64,000 bases of DNA from Allobosea vaviloviae (GTDB taxonomy: Bacteria; Pseudomonadota; Alphaproteobacteria; Rhizobiales; Beijerinckiaceae): positions 62,001 through 126,000 of the forward strand of contig NZ_LGSZ01000019.1 in assembly GCF_001298265.1 (NCBI RefSeq), written 5' to 3'. Positions 49,024 through 58,107 of this stretch are shown here, in pieces. Under the pieces are notes generated by a model that was given only the letters and a program-made list of their open reading frames with translations, was not told the origin of the DNA and did no database searches. Positions within the stretch are counted from its first letter, which is position 1. Every line of letters starts with the position of its first letter. The position numbers and the translations under genes were made by a program.

Positions 49024-51609
49024 CTACTCCGCGGCCTGGATCAGCGCGCCCTGCCCGCCCTCACCCTGAAGCCGCGCGCCCAGCCGGTCGACGTCGAGCA
49101 CCATCAGCATGCCGGCCGGCGCGCCGCGGGCATCGCGCGTGGCGACGACGCCCAGCGCCGGCACATCGGCCTTGGCGGTGATGTCGCGCAGCGGCCGCAG
49201 ATCGGAAACGGCGATCTCCGGAATCAGGCCGAGCGAATCGACGACCAGCCCCAGCGTCAGGCCGGCGGCGCGCACGATGACGATCTGCTGCTCCTCAGAC
49301 GACGCATCGGGAATGCCGAGCAGGCGGGCCAGCCGCAACACCGGCACCGGCTGGCCCTGATGGAGCTTGTAGCCGGCGAGCAGGCCGTCGCCGGCCTTCC
49401 GCGCCGACGGCTTCAGCCCGACGATGTCGACCGCCTCGACGACGTCGCGCGCCCTGACGCCGAGCCAGTGCCGGCCGATATGGAAGGTCGCGACCTCGAA
49501 GGCCTCGACGCCGTCGGCCGGCTTGTGCGCGGCAAGCGTACCCCGCCCTTCGCCGCCTGCCGCCGTCTTCGCGCCTGCGTCGGCCGCGACCTCGCCCAAC
49601 GGCACGGCACAGATCGCCACGACATCGGCACGGTGCCCGTCGCTGGTCTTGTATTCGCGATAGCCCTTCGAGAGCGCCGCGCCGACCGCCATGTGCCTGC
49701 CTTCGTAGGTCCGGATGCAGGCGAGGTCACCGTCCCGCTCAAGCGCAGCGGCATCGACCGGCAGCGGGCTCTCGGAGCCGATGGCGAAGCGCGGATCGCT
49801 CGAGGATATCACCCGCCCGTCGCTCCCGACCAGTACGGCGAAGGCGCCGGCGAGGGCTGCGCCATCCTCGTCCGTCGGCAGGGAATCGGCCAGGATCGCA
49901 GCGAATTGCGGGGTCGAATCGAAGACGATCGCGATGCCGCCGAGGACCCTGCCGCCGGACGGAGCCTGGACCGCCGCCGTGTAGACCAGCGTCGCGGCGT
50001 CGTCGTAAAGCGGGGTCGGCTCGAAGGCGGAGACGCCGTAGTGCTGGCCCGAACGCAAGGTTAGCGTGCGCGCGACCCATTCGGCGTCCAGCGTGGTGCC
50101 GACCAGATGAGCCTGGGACGGCTGCGAGACCGCGATGACCACACCCTGCGCATCGAACAGGATCAGGTTGCTGTAGACGGTGTAGAGCGCGTTGATGGTG
50201 GCCAGAATGTCGCTGCAGGCGCGGTTGCCTTCCGGCGTGGGCGAGGCGAGCACGCGCGCGAAGGTCGCGTTCAGCGCCCACCAGCGGCAGTCATTGGCGC
50301 GCTCGTAGAGATTGCGGTCCATCACATCGATGGCGAAGGCGGCGCGCGAGCGGCACTTCTCCATGATCGCCGCGACGACGGTGCGGTGCAGGTCGCCGAT
50401 CGAGGCGTCGCAGACGGCCTGGGTCTTGCGGCCTGCACTCGATATCTCCCACAGCAGGATCTTCGAGAAGGCGGCGTTGGCGGCGGTCGAGCCGGCCTGG
50501 CGGATCGAGCCGTTCCAGACGGAGCGGTTGAGATCGCCCTGGATCGCGGCCGCCTGGCGGGAGACGGCGCGCAGCTCGGCGGAGAACAGGCCGGCCTGGC
50601 TGGTCACCGCCGCCAGCAAATCCTCCCCGATGCCCTTGCTGAGCTCGCCCCCATCCTGGTCGAACGCCGCGTCCAGCGGAATCAGGCCGAGCCCCAGCCA
50701 ACCCGGACCCATATAGCCCTGATAGCCGGTACTGCTGCAGGCCATGGCGAGATATTGCCGCCCGCCGAGCCTGATGATCGGATCGCGCCGCTGCAGCGCC
50801 GTCGGCGACAGCTTGAGACCCGCCGGCAGCTGGATCGGGCACGAGCCCGCGACGACGTCCCCCTCCGGCGAGACGCAGGCCAGCACGGTCCAGTCATGGT
50901 CCATCAGGAGCTTGCGGAAGATGCCGGCCATCTCGTCGGCGAGGCGGAAGACCAGAACCAGCACGCCGAGCGGGCGCCGGCTGGCGTCCTCGACCCGCCA
51001 GGCATAGACCAGCGCCTTCTCGTCCGAGACGAAGTCCAGGACGCCGTAGTGCTCGACATAGGCGCCGCTCGAATGCAGCGCCTCGTCGATGACGGCGTGG
51101 CGCGCCGTCTTTGCCTCATGCGGCGCGAGCCTTGCGCGGATATCGGCTTGCCGATCGACGAGCACGATATCGGAATAGACCGAGTACTTCGCGACATAGT
51201 CGCGGAAGCGTTGCTCGATCGCCGCGCGCGCCTCGGCTGAAGGGCTCGCCTCGAGCATCTCACGAATATCTGTGTCGGCGGCCAGGAAGCCGATATCGGC
51301 CGTGCGCTCGAAGAGATTGCGGACCAGCACGTCGATGGCGTTCTGCGCCTTGATGCGCAGATCGGTCAGGGCCTTGTCGCGCGTCTCCTTGGCGAGATGG
51401 CCGAGCAGGCTGGCGGTCAGTTCCTCGAAGGCCGAGCGCGTGCCCGACATCTCCGTGGCATTGCCGGAGAGCTGCCCAAGCAGGGTCAGCGTATCCCATG
51501 ATGCCTGAAGTCGATCGAAGGCCTGGCGATAATCGTCGATCGCCCGCATGTGCCGGATCAGGCCGGCGAGCGCCGGATCGATCGCGAGTCCTTCATTCAG
51601 CGTCGGCAA
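49024..51609 (-). CDS. double cache-like sensor fused to a CheW domain
   Basis: 861 residues. Two similar N-terminal modules each carry a cache-like core: AKYSVYSDIVLVDRQADIRA in the first and NALYTVYSNLILFDAQGVVI in the second, about 325 residues apart. The last 170 residues are a CheW domain (FEVATFHIGRHWLGVRARDV, GYKLHQGQPVPVLRLARLLG). No transmembrane helix or signal peptide was seen, so a cytoplasmic sensor that couples a small ligand to a CheA-type kinase is likely. Such cache-CheW fusions occur in alphaproteobacteria; the ligand is unknown. Confidence 0.82.
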   Translation of the reverse strand: MPTLNEGLAIDPALAGLIRHMRAIDDYRQAFDRLQASWDTLTLLGQLSGNATEMSGTRSAFEELTASLLGHLAKETRDKALTDLRIKAQNAIDVLVRNLFERTADIGFLAADTDIREMLEASPSAEARAAIEQRFRDYVAKYSVYSDIVLVDRQADIRARLAPHEAKTARHAVIDEALHSSGAYVEHYGVLDFVSDEKALVYAWRVEDASRRPLGVLVLVFRLADEMAGIFRKLLMDHDWTVLACVSPEGDVVAGSCPIQLPAGLKLSPTALQRRDPIIRLGGRQYLAMACSSTGYQGYMGPGWLGLGLIPLDAAFDQDGGELSKGIGEDLLAAVTSQAGLFSAELRAVSRQAAAIQGDLNRSVWNGSIRQAGSTAANAAFSKILLWEISSAGRKTQAVCDASIGDLHRTVVAAIMEKCRSRAAFAIDVMDRNLYERANDCRWWALNATFARVLASPTPEGNRACSDILATINALYTVYSNLILFDAQGVVIAVSQPSQAHLVGTTLDAEWVARTLTLRSGQHYGVSAFEPTPLYDDAATLVYTAAVQAPSGGRVLGGIAIVFDSTPQFAAILADSLPTDEDGAALAGAFAVLVGSDGRVISSSDPRFAIGSESPLPVDAAALERDGDLACIRTYEGRHMAVGAALSKGYREYKTSDGHRADVVAICAVPLGEVAADAGAKTAAGGEGRGTLAAHKPADGVEAFEVATFHIGRHWLGVRARDVVEAVDIVGLKPSARKAGDGLLAGYKLHQGQPVPVLRLARLLGIPDASSEEQQIVIVRAAGLTLGLVVDSLGLIPEIAVSDLRPLRDITAKADVPALGVVATRDARGAPAGMLMVLDVDRLGARLQGEGGQGALIQAAE

Positions 51610-51976
51610 GTCGAAGGCGCCTCCGGTAGGCCGTCGCCCGCCGGTACAGCACCGGACGAGGGACGCATGGGCCAGAGCCGCGAGGCCCGATCCGCGCGCG
51701 AAGAGATCACCAAGTCAGTTGATTCGCATCGGGTGAGCGACTGAAAAATCGCATAAATTTGCAGCAAATGCGGCGTCCTTCCGCAGAGGCAACCAAAGTT
51801 AATGGGATTGACGCGGTTTTTTTCGGGAAAGCGCGCCTATAGAGAGCAGCCGGCGCCGATTTCGCCGCGAGCGGGTGCTGACTTGCGGACGGCCATATCC
51901 GATCGGCCCGTCTGTTTCATTTGCATTATTATGATATATATGTTTCAGTTCACCTCGTTTCAGCGGTGATGGGTCG
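51610..51976. other. divergent intergenic region between the cache-CheW and rpiR-like genes
   Basis: 367 bases with no supported gene. The right 70 bases are AT-rich and hold three GTTTCA repeats before the regulator gene. A TTGACG at about 51807 may belong to a promoter, without a well-spaced -10. Short frames here are not supported. Confidence 0.5.
51913..51962. promoter_or_regulatory. three direct GTTTCA repeats upstream of the RpiR-type regulator
   Basis: TGTTTCA occurs at 51913-51919 and 51941-51947, and CGTTTCA at 51956-51962, spaced 28 and 15 bases, around the AT-rich stretch TTGCATTATTATGATATATA. They are candidates for the operator of the adjacent regulator, which would control its own operon. 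Confidence 0.4.
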
Positions 51977-52870
51977 ATGGATCAGAAGGACGTCGTTGCA
52001 GCGCTGGGCCTGCAGTTCGAACGCCTCCCGACGCAGTTGCGGGCGGTGGCGCGCTGGGTGCTCGATCATCCCGCCGATGTCGCCCTGCTGGCGACGCGCG
52101 GGCAGGCACGGCGCGCCGGCCTGGCGCCTGCGACCTTCACGCGCCTTGCCCAGCGACTCGGGCTGCCGGGCTACGACGCCTTGAGGGCGACCTACGCGGC
52201 CTCGCTGCGCCAGCGGCCCGACGGCTTTGCCAACCGCGCCACCGAATTGCTGGCGCGCCATGGCGAAGACGGCGACAGCGCCATCGCACAGGACATGTTT
52301 GCCGCGCTGGCGCAGCATATCCGCGCGCTGAGCGAGCCGGACTGCGTGGCGCGGCTGGAACGCGCCGCCGCGCGACTGGCCGATGCGCGCAGCGTCTTCT
52401 GCTTCGGCCTGCGCTCGGCCTTTCCGGCAGCCTATATGCTCGACTACATCCGCGCGCTGATCGGCGCCGACTCCACGCTTGCCGATGGCGCCGGCGGGCG
52501 CGGCATCGATGCCTTGCGCCGGATCGGGCCGGGCGACGTGCTCTTCGTCGCGTCCGTCTCGCCCTATACGCGGCTCACCATCCAGGCCGCGGCGCTTGCC
52601 CGCGACAAGGGCGCGGCGATCGTCGCCCTGACCGACAGCGCCCATTCCCCGCTTGCCGCACTCGCCGACGAGCTCGTGCTGGTGCGCACCGAGACGCCCT
52701 CCTTCTTCCACACGATGACGCCGGCTTTCGCGGCGGTGGAATGCCTGGCGGCGCTGATGACGGCGCGGCGCGGCCAGCCTGCGCTCGACGCCATCGCTGC
52801 CGCAGAGGCCCAGCTCGACGCCTTCTCGACGTTTGAGAGCCCGCGCCGTCCAAAACGGAGACCCGCATGA
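51977..52870 (+). CDS. MurR/RpiR family transcriptional regulator
   Basis: 297 residues. The N-terminal HTH_6 domain contains LRAVARWVLDHPADVALLAT and ATFTRLAQRLGLPGYDALRA. The C-terminal SIS domain (residues about 120-265) binds a phosphosugar-like effector in relatives, with VFCFGLRSAFPAAYMLDYIR and GPGDVLFVASVSPYTRLTI. Its stop overlaps the aminotransferase start (ATGA), so regulator and enzyme are co-expressed. Here the effector may be an amino compound rather than a sugar; that is a guess from context. Confidence 0.92.
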   Translation: MDQKDVVAALGLQFERLPTQLRAVARWVLDHPADVALLATRGQARRAGLAPATFTRLAQRLGLPGYDALRATYAASLRQRPDGFANRATELLARHGEDGDSAIAQDMFAALAQHIRALSEPDCVARLERAAARLADARSVFCFGLRSAFPAAYMLDYIRALIGADSTLADGAGGRGIDALRRIGPGDVLFVASVSPYTRLTIQAAALARDKGAAIVALTDSAHSPLAALADELVLVRTETPSFFHTMTPAFAAVECLAALMTARRGQPALDAIAAAEAQLDAFSTFESPRRPKRRPA

Positions 52871-54198
52871 GCCATCTGCTTCACCGCAACCTGAAGGCCA
52901 CCTACCCCGTCGCCGTCGGCGGCAAGGGCGTCACCCTGATCGATGCCGACGGCCGGAGCTATATCGACGCCAGCGGCGGCGCTGCGGTGTCGTGCCTCGG
53001 TCATGGCCATCCCGACATCCTGGCCGCGATGCATGCCCAGATCGACAAGCTCGCCTATGCCCATACCAGCTTCTTCACCTCGGACCCGGCCGAGGAACTG
53101 GCCGACCATCTGATCGCCCACGCGCCGAAGGGGTTGAGCAACGTCTTCATCTGCAGCAGCGGCTCGGAAGCGATCGAGGCCTGCCTGAAGCTGGCACGGC
53201 ATTATTTCATCGAGACAGGGCAGACGCGCCGGACCCATTTCATCTCGCGCCGGCAGAGCTATCACGGCATCACGGTCGGGGCGCTCTCGGTCGGCGGGCG
53301 GATGAAGGACCGCGCGCCGTTCAAGGAGATGCTGCTCGCCGGCCATCATATCGCGCCCTGCCATGCCTATCGCGGCCAGCACACCGACGAGACGCCGGAA
53401 GCCTATGGGCTGCGCATGGCCGACGAGCTGGAGGCCAAGATCCTGGAGCTCGGCTCCGACACCGTGGCGGCCTTCGTTGCCGAAACGGTCGTCGGCGCGA
53501 CGCTGGGAGCCTCGCCGCCGGCGCCCGGCTATTTCCGGCGCATCCGCGAGATCTGCGACCGCCATGGCGTCCTGCTGATCCTCGACGAGGTCATGTGCGG
53601 CATGGGCCGGACCGGCAGCCTGCATGCCTGCGAGCAGGAAGGCATCGCGCCCGACCTGATGGCGATCGCCAAGGGGCTGGGCGCCGGCTATGCGCCGATC
53701 GGCGCGATGCTGGCCTCGGGCCGGATCGTCGAGGCGGTCCGGCAGGGCTCGGGCGCGTTTCCGCACAGCCAGACCTATAACGGCCATCCCCTCGCCTGCG
53801 CGGCCGCGCTCGCCGTGCAGCAGGTGATCGCGCGCGACGACCTCCTCGCCAATGTCCGTCTTCAGGGCGCCCATCTCGAACGCCGGCTGAAGGAGCGCTT
53901 CGGCAACCACCACCATGTCGGCGATATCAGGGGGCGCGGCCATTTCTGGGGCATCGAACTCGTCGCCGACCGCACTTCCAAGACGCCCTTCGACGCCGGG
54001 CTGAAGCTCAATGCCCGGATCAAGCAAGCCGCCATGGCGCGCGGGCTCCTGGTCTATCCGATGGGAGGAACGGCCGACGGCGTCCGCGGCGACCACGTGC
54101 TGCTGGCGCCACCCTTCATCGCGGATGCCGCGGTGATGGACACCATCGTCGAACGGCTCGGAGAAGCCGTCGATGCCGCGATCGCGGATGCAGTTTGA
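52867..54198 (+). CDS. class III PLP-dependent aminotransferase
   Basis: 443 residues. Class III features are YIDASGGAAVSCLGHGHPDI, the cofactor pocket SSGSEAIEACLKLARHYF, ILDEVMCGMGRTGSLHACEQ with the PLP Asp, and the Schiff-base lysine in LMAIAKGLGAGYAPIGAML. The family includes omega-amino acid-pyruvate and 4-aminobutyrate transaminases; the amino donor cannot be set by eye. It lies between an RpiR regulator (4-base overlap) and a periplasmic amino acid binding protein. Confidence 0.93.
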   Translation: MSHLLHRNLKATYPVAVGGKGVTLIDADGRSYIDASGGAAVSCLGHGHPDILAAMHAQIDKLAYAHTSFFTSDPAEELADHLIAHAPKGLSNVFICSSGSEAIEACLKLARHYFIETGQTRRTHFISRRQSYHGITVGALSVGGRMKDRAPFKEMLLAGHHIAPCHAYRGQHTDETPEAYGLRMADELEAKILELGSDTVAAFVAETVVGATLGASPPAPGYFRRIREICDRHGVLLILDEVMCGMGRTGSLHACEQEGIAPDLMAIAKGLGAGYAPIGAMLASGRIVEAVRQGSGAFPHSQTYNGHPLACAAALAVQQVIARDDLLANVRLQGAHLERRLKERFGNHHHVGDIRGRGHFWGIELVADRTSKTPFDAGLKLNARIKQAAMARGLLVYPMGGTADGVRGDHVLLAPPFIADAAVMDTIVERLGEAVDAAIADAV

Positions 54199-54235
54199 CA
54201 CCGCGTCTCATCACATCAAAAAACAGGGGATATCC

Positions 54236-55264
54236 ATGACAGCGAAACATTGGCTCATCGGCGCGGCTCTCGGCCTTACCGGGACGCTTGCGGCCATGAC
54301 GGCCAGCGCCCAGACCTCGACGCTCGACCGCGTCAAGGCGCGCGGCGAACTGGTCTGCGGCAACCACATCGCCCTGCCGGGCTTTGGCCTTCAGGGCGCG
54401 GACGGCCGCTGGGACGGGCTCGACATCGACCTGTGCCGCGCGGTGGCGGCAGCGATCTTCAACGATCCCACCAAGATCAAGTTCGTGCCGACGACGCCGC
54501 AGATGCGCTTCGTCGTGGTGCAGACCGGCGAGGTCGACATGCTCGCCCGCAACGCCACCTACACGATGTCGCGCGACACCACGGCCGGCATGGCCTGGCC
54601 GATCATCAACTATTTCGACGGGCAGGGCTTCATGGTGAAGAAGGCGCTCGGGGTCACCGAGGCAAAGGGGCTGAACGGCGCCTCGATCTGCGTGACGCAG
54701 GGCACCACGACCGAGCTGAACCTCGCCGACTTCTTCCGCTCCAACAACCTCAAATACGAGATCATCGGGTTTTCGACCAACGAGGAGGGCGTCAAGGCGC
54801 TCGAGGCCGGGCGCTGCGACGCCTTCACCACCGACTCCTCGGGGCTCGCCGCCGAGCGGCTGAAATTCGCCAAGCCGGACGATTTCGTCATCCTGCCGAC
54901 CCTGATTTCGCGCGAGCCGCTGGGCCCCGCCGTCAAGCGCGGCGACGAAAGCTGGTTCACCCTGGTCAAGTGGGTCCACTACGCCATGCTGAACGCCGAG
55001 GAATTCGGCGTGACCAAGGCCAATGTCGACGAGATGCTGAAGTCGCCCAATCCCGAGATCAAGCGGCTGCTCGGCGTCGAGGGCAAGTTCGGCGAGGGCC
55101 TCGGCCTGACCAATGACTGGGCCTATCGCATCGTCAAGCATGTCGGAAATTACGGCGAAAGCTTCGAGCGCAATGTCGGCATGGGCTCGCGGCTGCAACT
55201 GAAGCGCGGGCTGAACGCGCTCGCCTCGCAGGGCGGGCTGCAATATCCGCATCCGATCCGGTAG
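54236..55264 (+). CDS. amino acid ABC transporter substrate-binding protein, AapJ/BztA type
   Basis: 342 residues from ATG 54236. The signal peptide (WLIGAALGLTGTLAAMTASA) is followed by LDRVKARGELVCGNHIALPG, GLDIDLCRAVAAAIF, NATYTMSRDTTAGMAWPIIN and CVTQGTTTELNLADFF, the pattern of AapJ/BztA general L-amino acid binding proteins. The permease and ATPase genes are absent from the window. Its place 37 bases after the aminotransferase suggests that it brings in the substrate of that enzyme. Confidence 0.92.
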   Translation: MTAKHWLIGAALGLTGTLAAMTASAQTSTLDRVKARGELVCGNHIALPGFGLQGADGRWDGLDIDLCRAVAAAIFNDPTKIKFVPTTPQMRFVVVQTGEVDMLARNATYTMSRDTTAGMAWPIINYFDGQGFMVKKALGVTEAKGLNGASICVTQGTTTELNLADFFRSNNLKYEIIGFSTNEEGVKALEAGRCDAFTTDSSGLAAERLKFAKPDDFVILPTLISREPLGPAVKRGDESWFTLVKWVHYAMLNAEEFGVTKANVDEMLKSPNPEIKRLLGVEGKFGEGLGLTNDWAYRIVKHVGNYGESFERNVGMGSRLQLKRGLNALASQGGLQYPHPIR

Positions 55265-55336
55265 CCGGACGTACAACCCGGGCAGCGCCACACCGGCTTT
55301 CGGGCCGGTGGGGCAGGCCCGAGCCTGGCGCGTCCG

Positions 55337-56353
55337 CTACTTGCCGCGATAGACCAGCGGAAACTGCTCGGGCTTTATGATCTTGCCGTCGCAGGCTTCC
55401 TTCTCGCGGTATTCGACGAGGACGAAATCGCCCTCGTCATTGACGCGATGGCGCTCATAGACGCCGCAATCGCCTGAGCCCCGGCCCAGCGAAATGCCGG
55501 TGACGGTGCGGCTCTTTGCGTCCCAGCTCGGCGACATGAGTTCGGCCGGCTCGCTGCTGCGCTTCCTGCCCGGCGGACCCTTGAAGCTGAGGAAGCGCGT
55601 ATTGGTCGTCGGATCGGGCAGATAAACCAGCGCATAGACCGCATTCGCCTGGATGTTGAAGCGCTGGCACGGCACCTCCCAGATCGCCGATTCCTCCGAC
55701 ATCTGGAAGCCGGTGATGCCGCTCTTCATCACCTCCGGCGAGCAGCCGTACTTCTTCTCCGCGGTCGCCAGGAAGGCGCGCGGCACCTGCGCCGGCCTGA
55801 CCTGATAGCGCTGGAACATGCGGGCCGCTTCATTGGGAGCCGGAGCCGCTGGCGTCATGCACCCTGCCCCACCCTTCACCGCGACGCGCGCCTGCTGACG
55901 GCCCGGCATCGTCAGCGTCAGCGCACCGCTCTCGATATCGACCGCCTCGCCCTCGATCTCGCCGAGCTTGAGATCCAGCACTGCGAAGGCATCGGGCTCG
56001 CCCAGCTTGTAGAGCTGATAGGGATAGAGGCCGTAGCCGCCCATCTTTCCGCCGACCGCGACGCGGGTCATCGTCACGACCTTGTCGCCGATTTTGATCC
56101 GCGCCGGCTGACGGGCGTTGTTCTGTCCCGTCAGCGTCTCCGCGAAGATGATCGCGTATTTGTCCTTGTCCGGATCGCGATTGGCCTGCCAGAGCGCGAT
56201 CGAACAGCCCTTCGACCGGTCGATTTCAGCCTTCTCGAACAGTTTCAGGTCGATCTTGCCATCGTCCGGTTTCGGCTGGGCGGCGGCCAGCGAGGACAGC
56301 AGGCAGGCGAAGACGAATGCGGCCGGTGGTCCGGCGCTGCGATTCCAGAGCAT
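55337..56353 (-). CDS. DUF1176-like secreted protein
   Basis: 338 residues from ATG 56353 (the frame opens at 56371). The signal peptide is PPAAFVFACLLSSLAAAQ. The mature protein has an invertase-like N-terminal half with GCSIALWQANRDPDKDKYAI and a C-terminal half with FNIQANAVYALVYLPDP, GRGSGDCGVYERHRVNDEGD and FVLVEYREKEACDGK, which resembles DUF1176. The cysteines probably pair in the periplasm. Function is unknown. Confidence 0.65.
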   Translation of the reverse strand: MLWNRSAGPPAAFVFACLLSSLAAAQPKPDDGKIDLKLFEKAEIDRSKGCSIALWQANRDPDKDKYAIIFAETLTGQNNARQPARIKIGDKVVTMTRVAVGGKMGGYGLYPYQLYKLGEPDAFAVLDLKLGEIEGEAVDIESGALTLTMPGRQQARVAVKGGAGCMTPAAPAPNEAARMFQRYQVRPAQVPRAFLATAEKKYGCSPEVMKSGITGFQMSEESAIWEVPCQRFNIQANAVYALVYLPDPTTNTRFLSFKGPPGRKRSSEPAELMSPSWDAKSRTVTGISLGRGSGDCGVYERHRVNDEGDFVLVEYREKEACDGKIIKPEQFPLVYRGK

Positions 56354-56447
56354 GAATTCCCCCCGCCGCACGGCGCAGGCGAGGCCGCGCGAACGGGGCG
56401 AGCCTAGCCAATGGGCGGGACGCGTGAAACCTGAATCTGACGTTGCG

Positions 56448-57185
56448 TCAGATGCCCTCGATCCGCGTCAGCGCCTCGAAATGCTTCTCCGACTGATGCA
56501 CCAGAACCTGGCGCCATTCGCGGGCGGTGGCCTCGATCTCCTGCTGCGGGATCAGCTTCAGCGGCTTGCCGGTCGACATCGCAAGAACCTGCTGCCGGCA
56601 GGCGCGCTCGAGGAAATAAAGGTCGTCGAAGGCGACCGCGACGGAGGGCCCGCCGATGGTGACGCCGTGATGCGCGAGGAAGACGATGTCGGCGCTGTCA
56701 TCGGTCTTGCCCTTGCTCGCTGCGACGATCGCCTCGCCCTCGCTTTCATCGAGCGCCAGCCCGCCGAAATGATCGACATAGAGCGTGCGGCCATGGAAGC
56801 GGCAGGCAGTCTGGTGGGCCATCTCCAGCCGGCCGCCCTCGACCATGGTCAGCGCGGTGGCATAGGGCATGTGGACATGCAGCACCGCGACATGGCGCGG
56901 ATTGGCCTTGTGGGCGGCGACATGGATGTTGCGGGCGGTGGCCTCGACCTCGCCCTCCCCTTCCAGCACCTGGCCGCGATCGTCGATCAGCAGCAGGTCG
57001 GACGGCTTCATCTCCGACCAGTGCACGCCATAGGGGTTGATCAGGTAGCGCGGCCGGCCGTCGGGGCCGTCGGGCAGCGCCACCGAGAAGTGGTTGCAGA
57101 TGCCCTCGTTCAGCTCGAACTTCGCGGCGAGGCGGAGCGCGGCGGCGAGGTCGCGGCGCTGGCTGGTGATGCTGGGCTGGGGCAT
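56448..57185 (-). CDS. class II aldolase/adducin domain protein
   Basis: 245 residues from ATG 57185; an in-frame ATG at 57227 is an alternative. The fold is shown by LAAALRLAAKFELNEGICNH FSVALP-type sequence, HVAVLHVHMPYATALTMVEG with zinc His residues, and VFLAHHGVTIGGPSVAVAFD with the third His. Members include fuculose- and ribulose-phosphate aldolases and many of unknown substrate. The metal ligands look intact. Confidence 0.9.
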   Translation of the reverse strand: MPQPSITSQRRDLAAALRLAAKFELNEGICNHFSVALPDGPDGRPRYLINPYGVHWSEMKPSDLLLIDDRGQVLEGEGEVEATARNIHVAAHKANPRHVAVLHVHMPYATALTMVEGGRLEMAHQTACRFHGRTLYVDHFGGLALDESEGEAIVAASKGKTDDSADIVFLAHHGVTIGGPSVAVAFDDLYFLERACRQQVLAMSTGKPLKLIPQQEIEATAREWRQVLVHQSEKHFEALTRIEGI

Positions 57186-57243
57186 TCGATGGGCCTCTCT
57201 GTCGCATGGCATGGCTGTTTGCGTCATCTCGCTTCAGACCTCG

Positions 57244-57345
57244 CCGTCATCCCGGGCGACCAAAGGGAGACCCGGGATCCATGCCTGAACCGTTCCGGCA
57301 TGGATCCCGGATCAGCGCCGCTCCGCGGCTTGTCCGGGATGACGG
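57244..57345. repeat. REP-like nested palindrome (CGTCATCCCGG family), copy 2
   Basis: Outer arms CCGTCATCCCGG and CCGGGATGACGG and inner GGATCCATGCC/GGCATGGATCC match the copy at 29137-29250. It sits upstream of the aldolase and downstream of infC, on DNA with no gene. Confidence 0.82.
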
Positions 57346-57407
57346 TGAGCTTCCAAAAGGATCGGCACCGCGTTTGGGAGCGAAGCATCCCAGAGCCCGA
57401 CATGACA

Positions 57408-57431
57408 AGGCCCGGCACTGGGGCCGGGCCT
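57408..57431 (-). terminator. hairpin after infC, probable terminator
   Basis: AGGCCCGGC and GCCGGGCCT form a strong stem 35 bases after the infC stop codon. The T tract that follows is poor, so termination efficiency is uncertain. Confidence 0.5.
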
Positions 57432-57466
57432 GATGCAAATCGCATGGCGATCAGCGGATGCCGAGG

Positions 57467-58009
57467 TTACTTGGGAGCGAGAACCATGACCATCTGGCGG
57501 CCTTCGAGCTGCCAGTCGCTCTCGACCTTCGCGGTTTCGGCCAGATCGACCTTGACGCGCTCGAGCACCTTCACGCCGAGATCCTGGTGGGCCATTTCAC
57601 GACCGCGGAAGCGCAGGGTCACCTTGACCTTGTCGCCCTCCTCGAAGAAGCCGAGCATGGCCTTCATCTTGACGTCGTAGTCATGCTTGTCGATGCCCGG
57701 ACGCAGCTTGATCTCCTTGATCTCGATGGTGCGCTGTTTCTTGCGCGCCTCGGCGGCCTTCTTCTGCTCCAGGAAGCGGAAGCGACCATAGTCGAGAATC
57801 TTGCAGACCGGCGGCTCGGAATTGGGGGCGATCTCGACGAGGTCGAGACCGGCATCCTCGGCAATCTTCAACGCCTCGAAGAACGAGACCACGCCGCGGT
57901 TGGCGCCGGTATCGTCGATGAGCTGGACGTCGCGGACGCCGCGGATGTCGCGGTTGGAGCGCGGGCCGTCTTTGGTCGGGGTCGGGGCAGCACGGAAAGG
58001 ACGACGAAT
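57467..58009 (-). CDS. infC: translation initiation factor IF-3 with apparent AUU start
   Basis: 180 residues. IF-3 keeps the ribosomal subunits apart and checks the initiator tRNA and start codon. Seen are [40 protein letters not shown] and the linker [20 protein letters not shown], then [20 protein letters not shown]. The family's normal N-terminus coincides with ATT at 58009, with AGGAG nine bases upstream; the first ATG (58066) would add 19 unlikely residues and has no such site. AUU starts are known for infC in other bacteria and allow IF-3 to limit its own translation. Confidence 0.93.
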   Translation of the reverse strand: MRRPFRAAPTPTKDGPRSNRDIRGVRDVQLIDDTGANRGVVSFFEALKIAEDAGLDLVEIAPNSEPPVCKILDYGRFRFLEQKKAAEARKKQRTIEIKEIKLRPGIDKHDYDVKMKAMLGFFEEGDKVKVTLRFRGREMAHQDLGVKVLERVKVDLAETAKVESDWQLEGRQMVMVLAPK

Positions 58010-58018
58010 GGGGGTATT

Positions 58019-58023
58019 CTCCT
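58019..58023 (-). promoter_or_regulatory. ribosome-binding site that decides the infC start
   Basis: AGGAG on the minus strand, nine bases before the ATT at 58009. It supports AUU initiation rather than the upstream ATG at 58066. Confidence 0.75.
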
Positions 58024-58107
58024 GTGAATGGCGCGTCTCGCGCCCGTGAGCAGACACATTGCACAAAGATGCGCGTTGTCAATGGATGAGGCTGGATGAT
58101 TAAGTGG

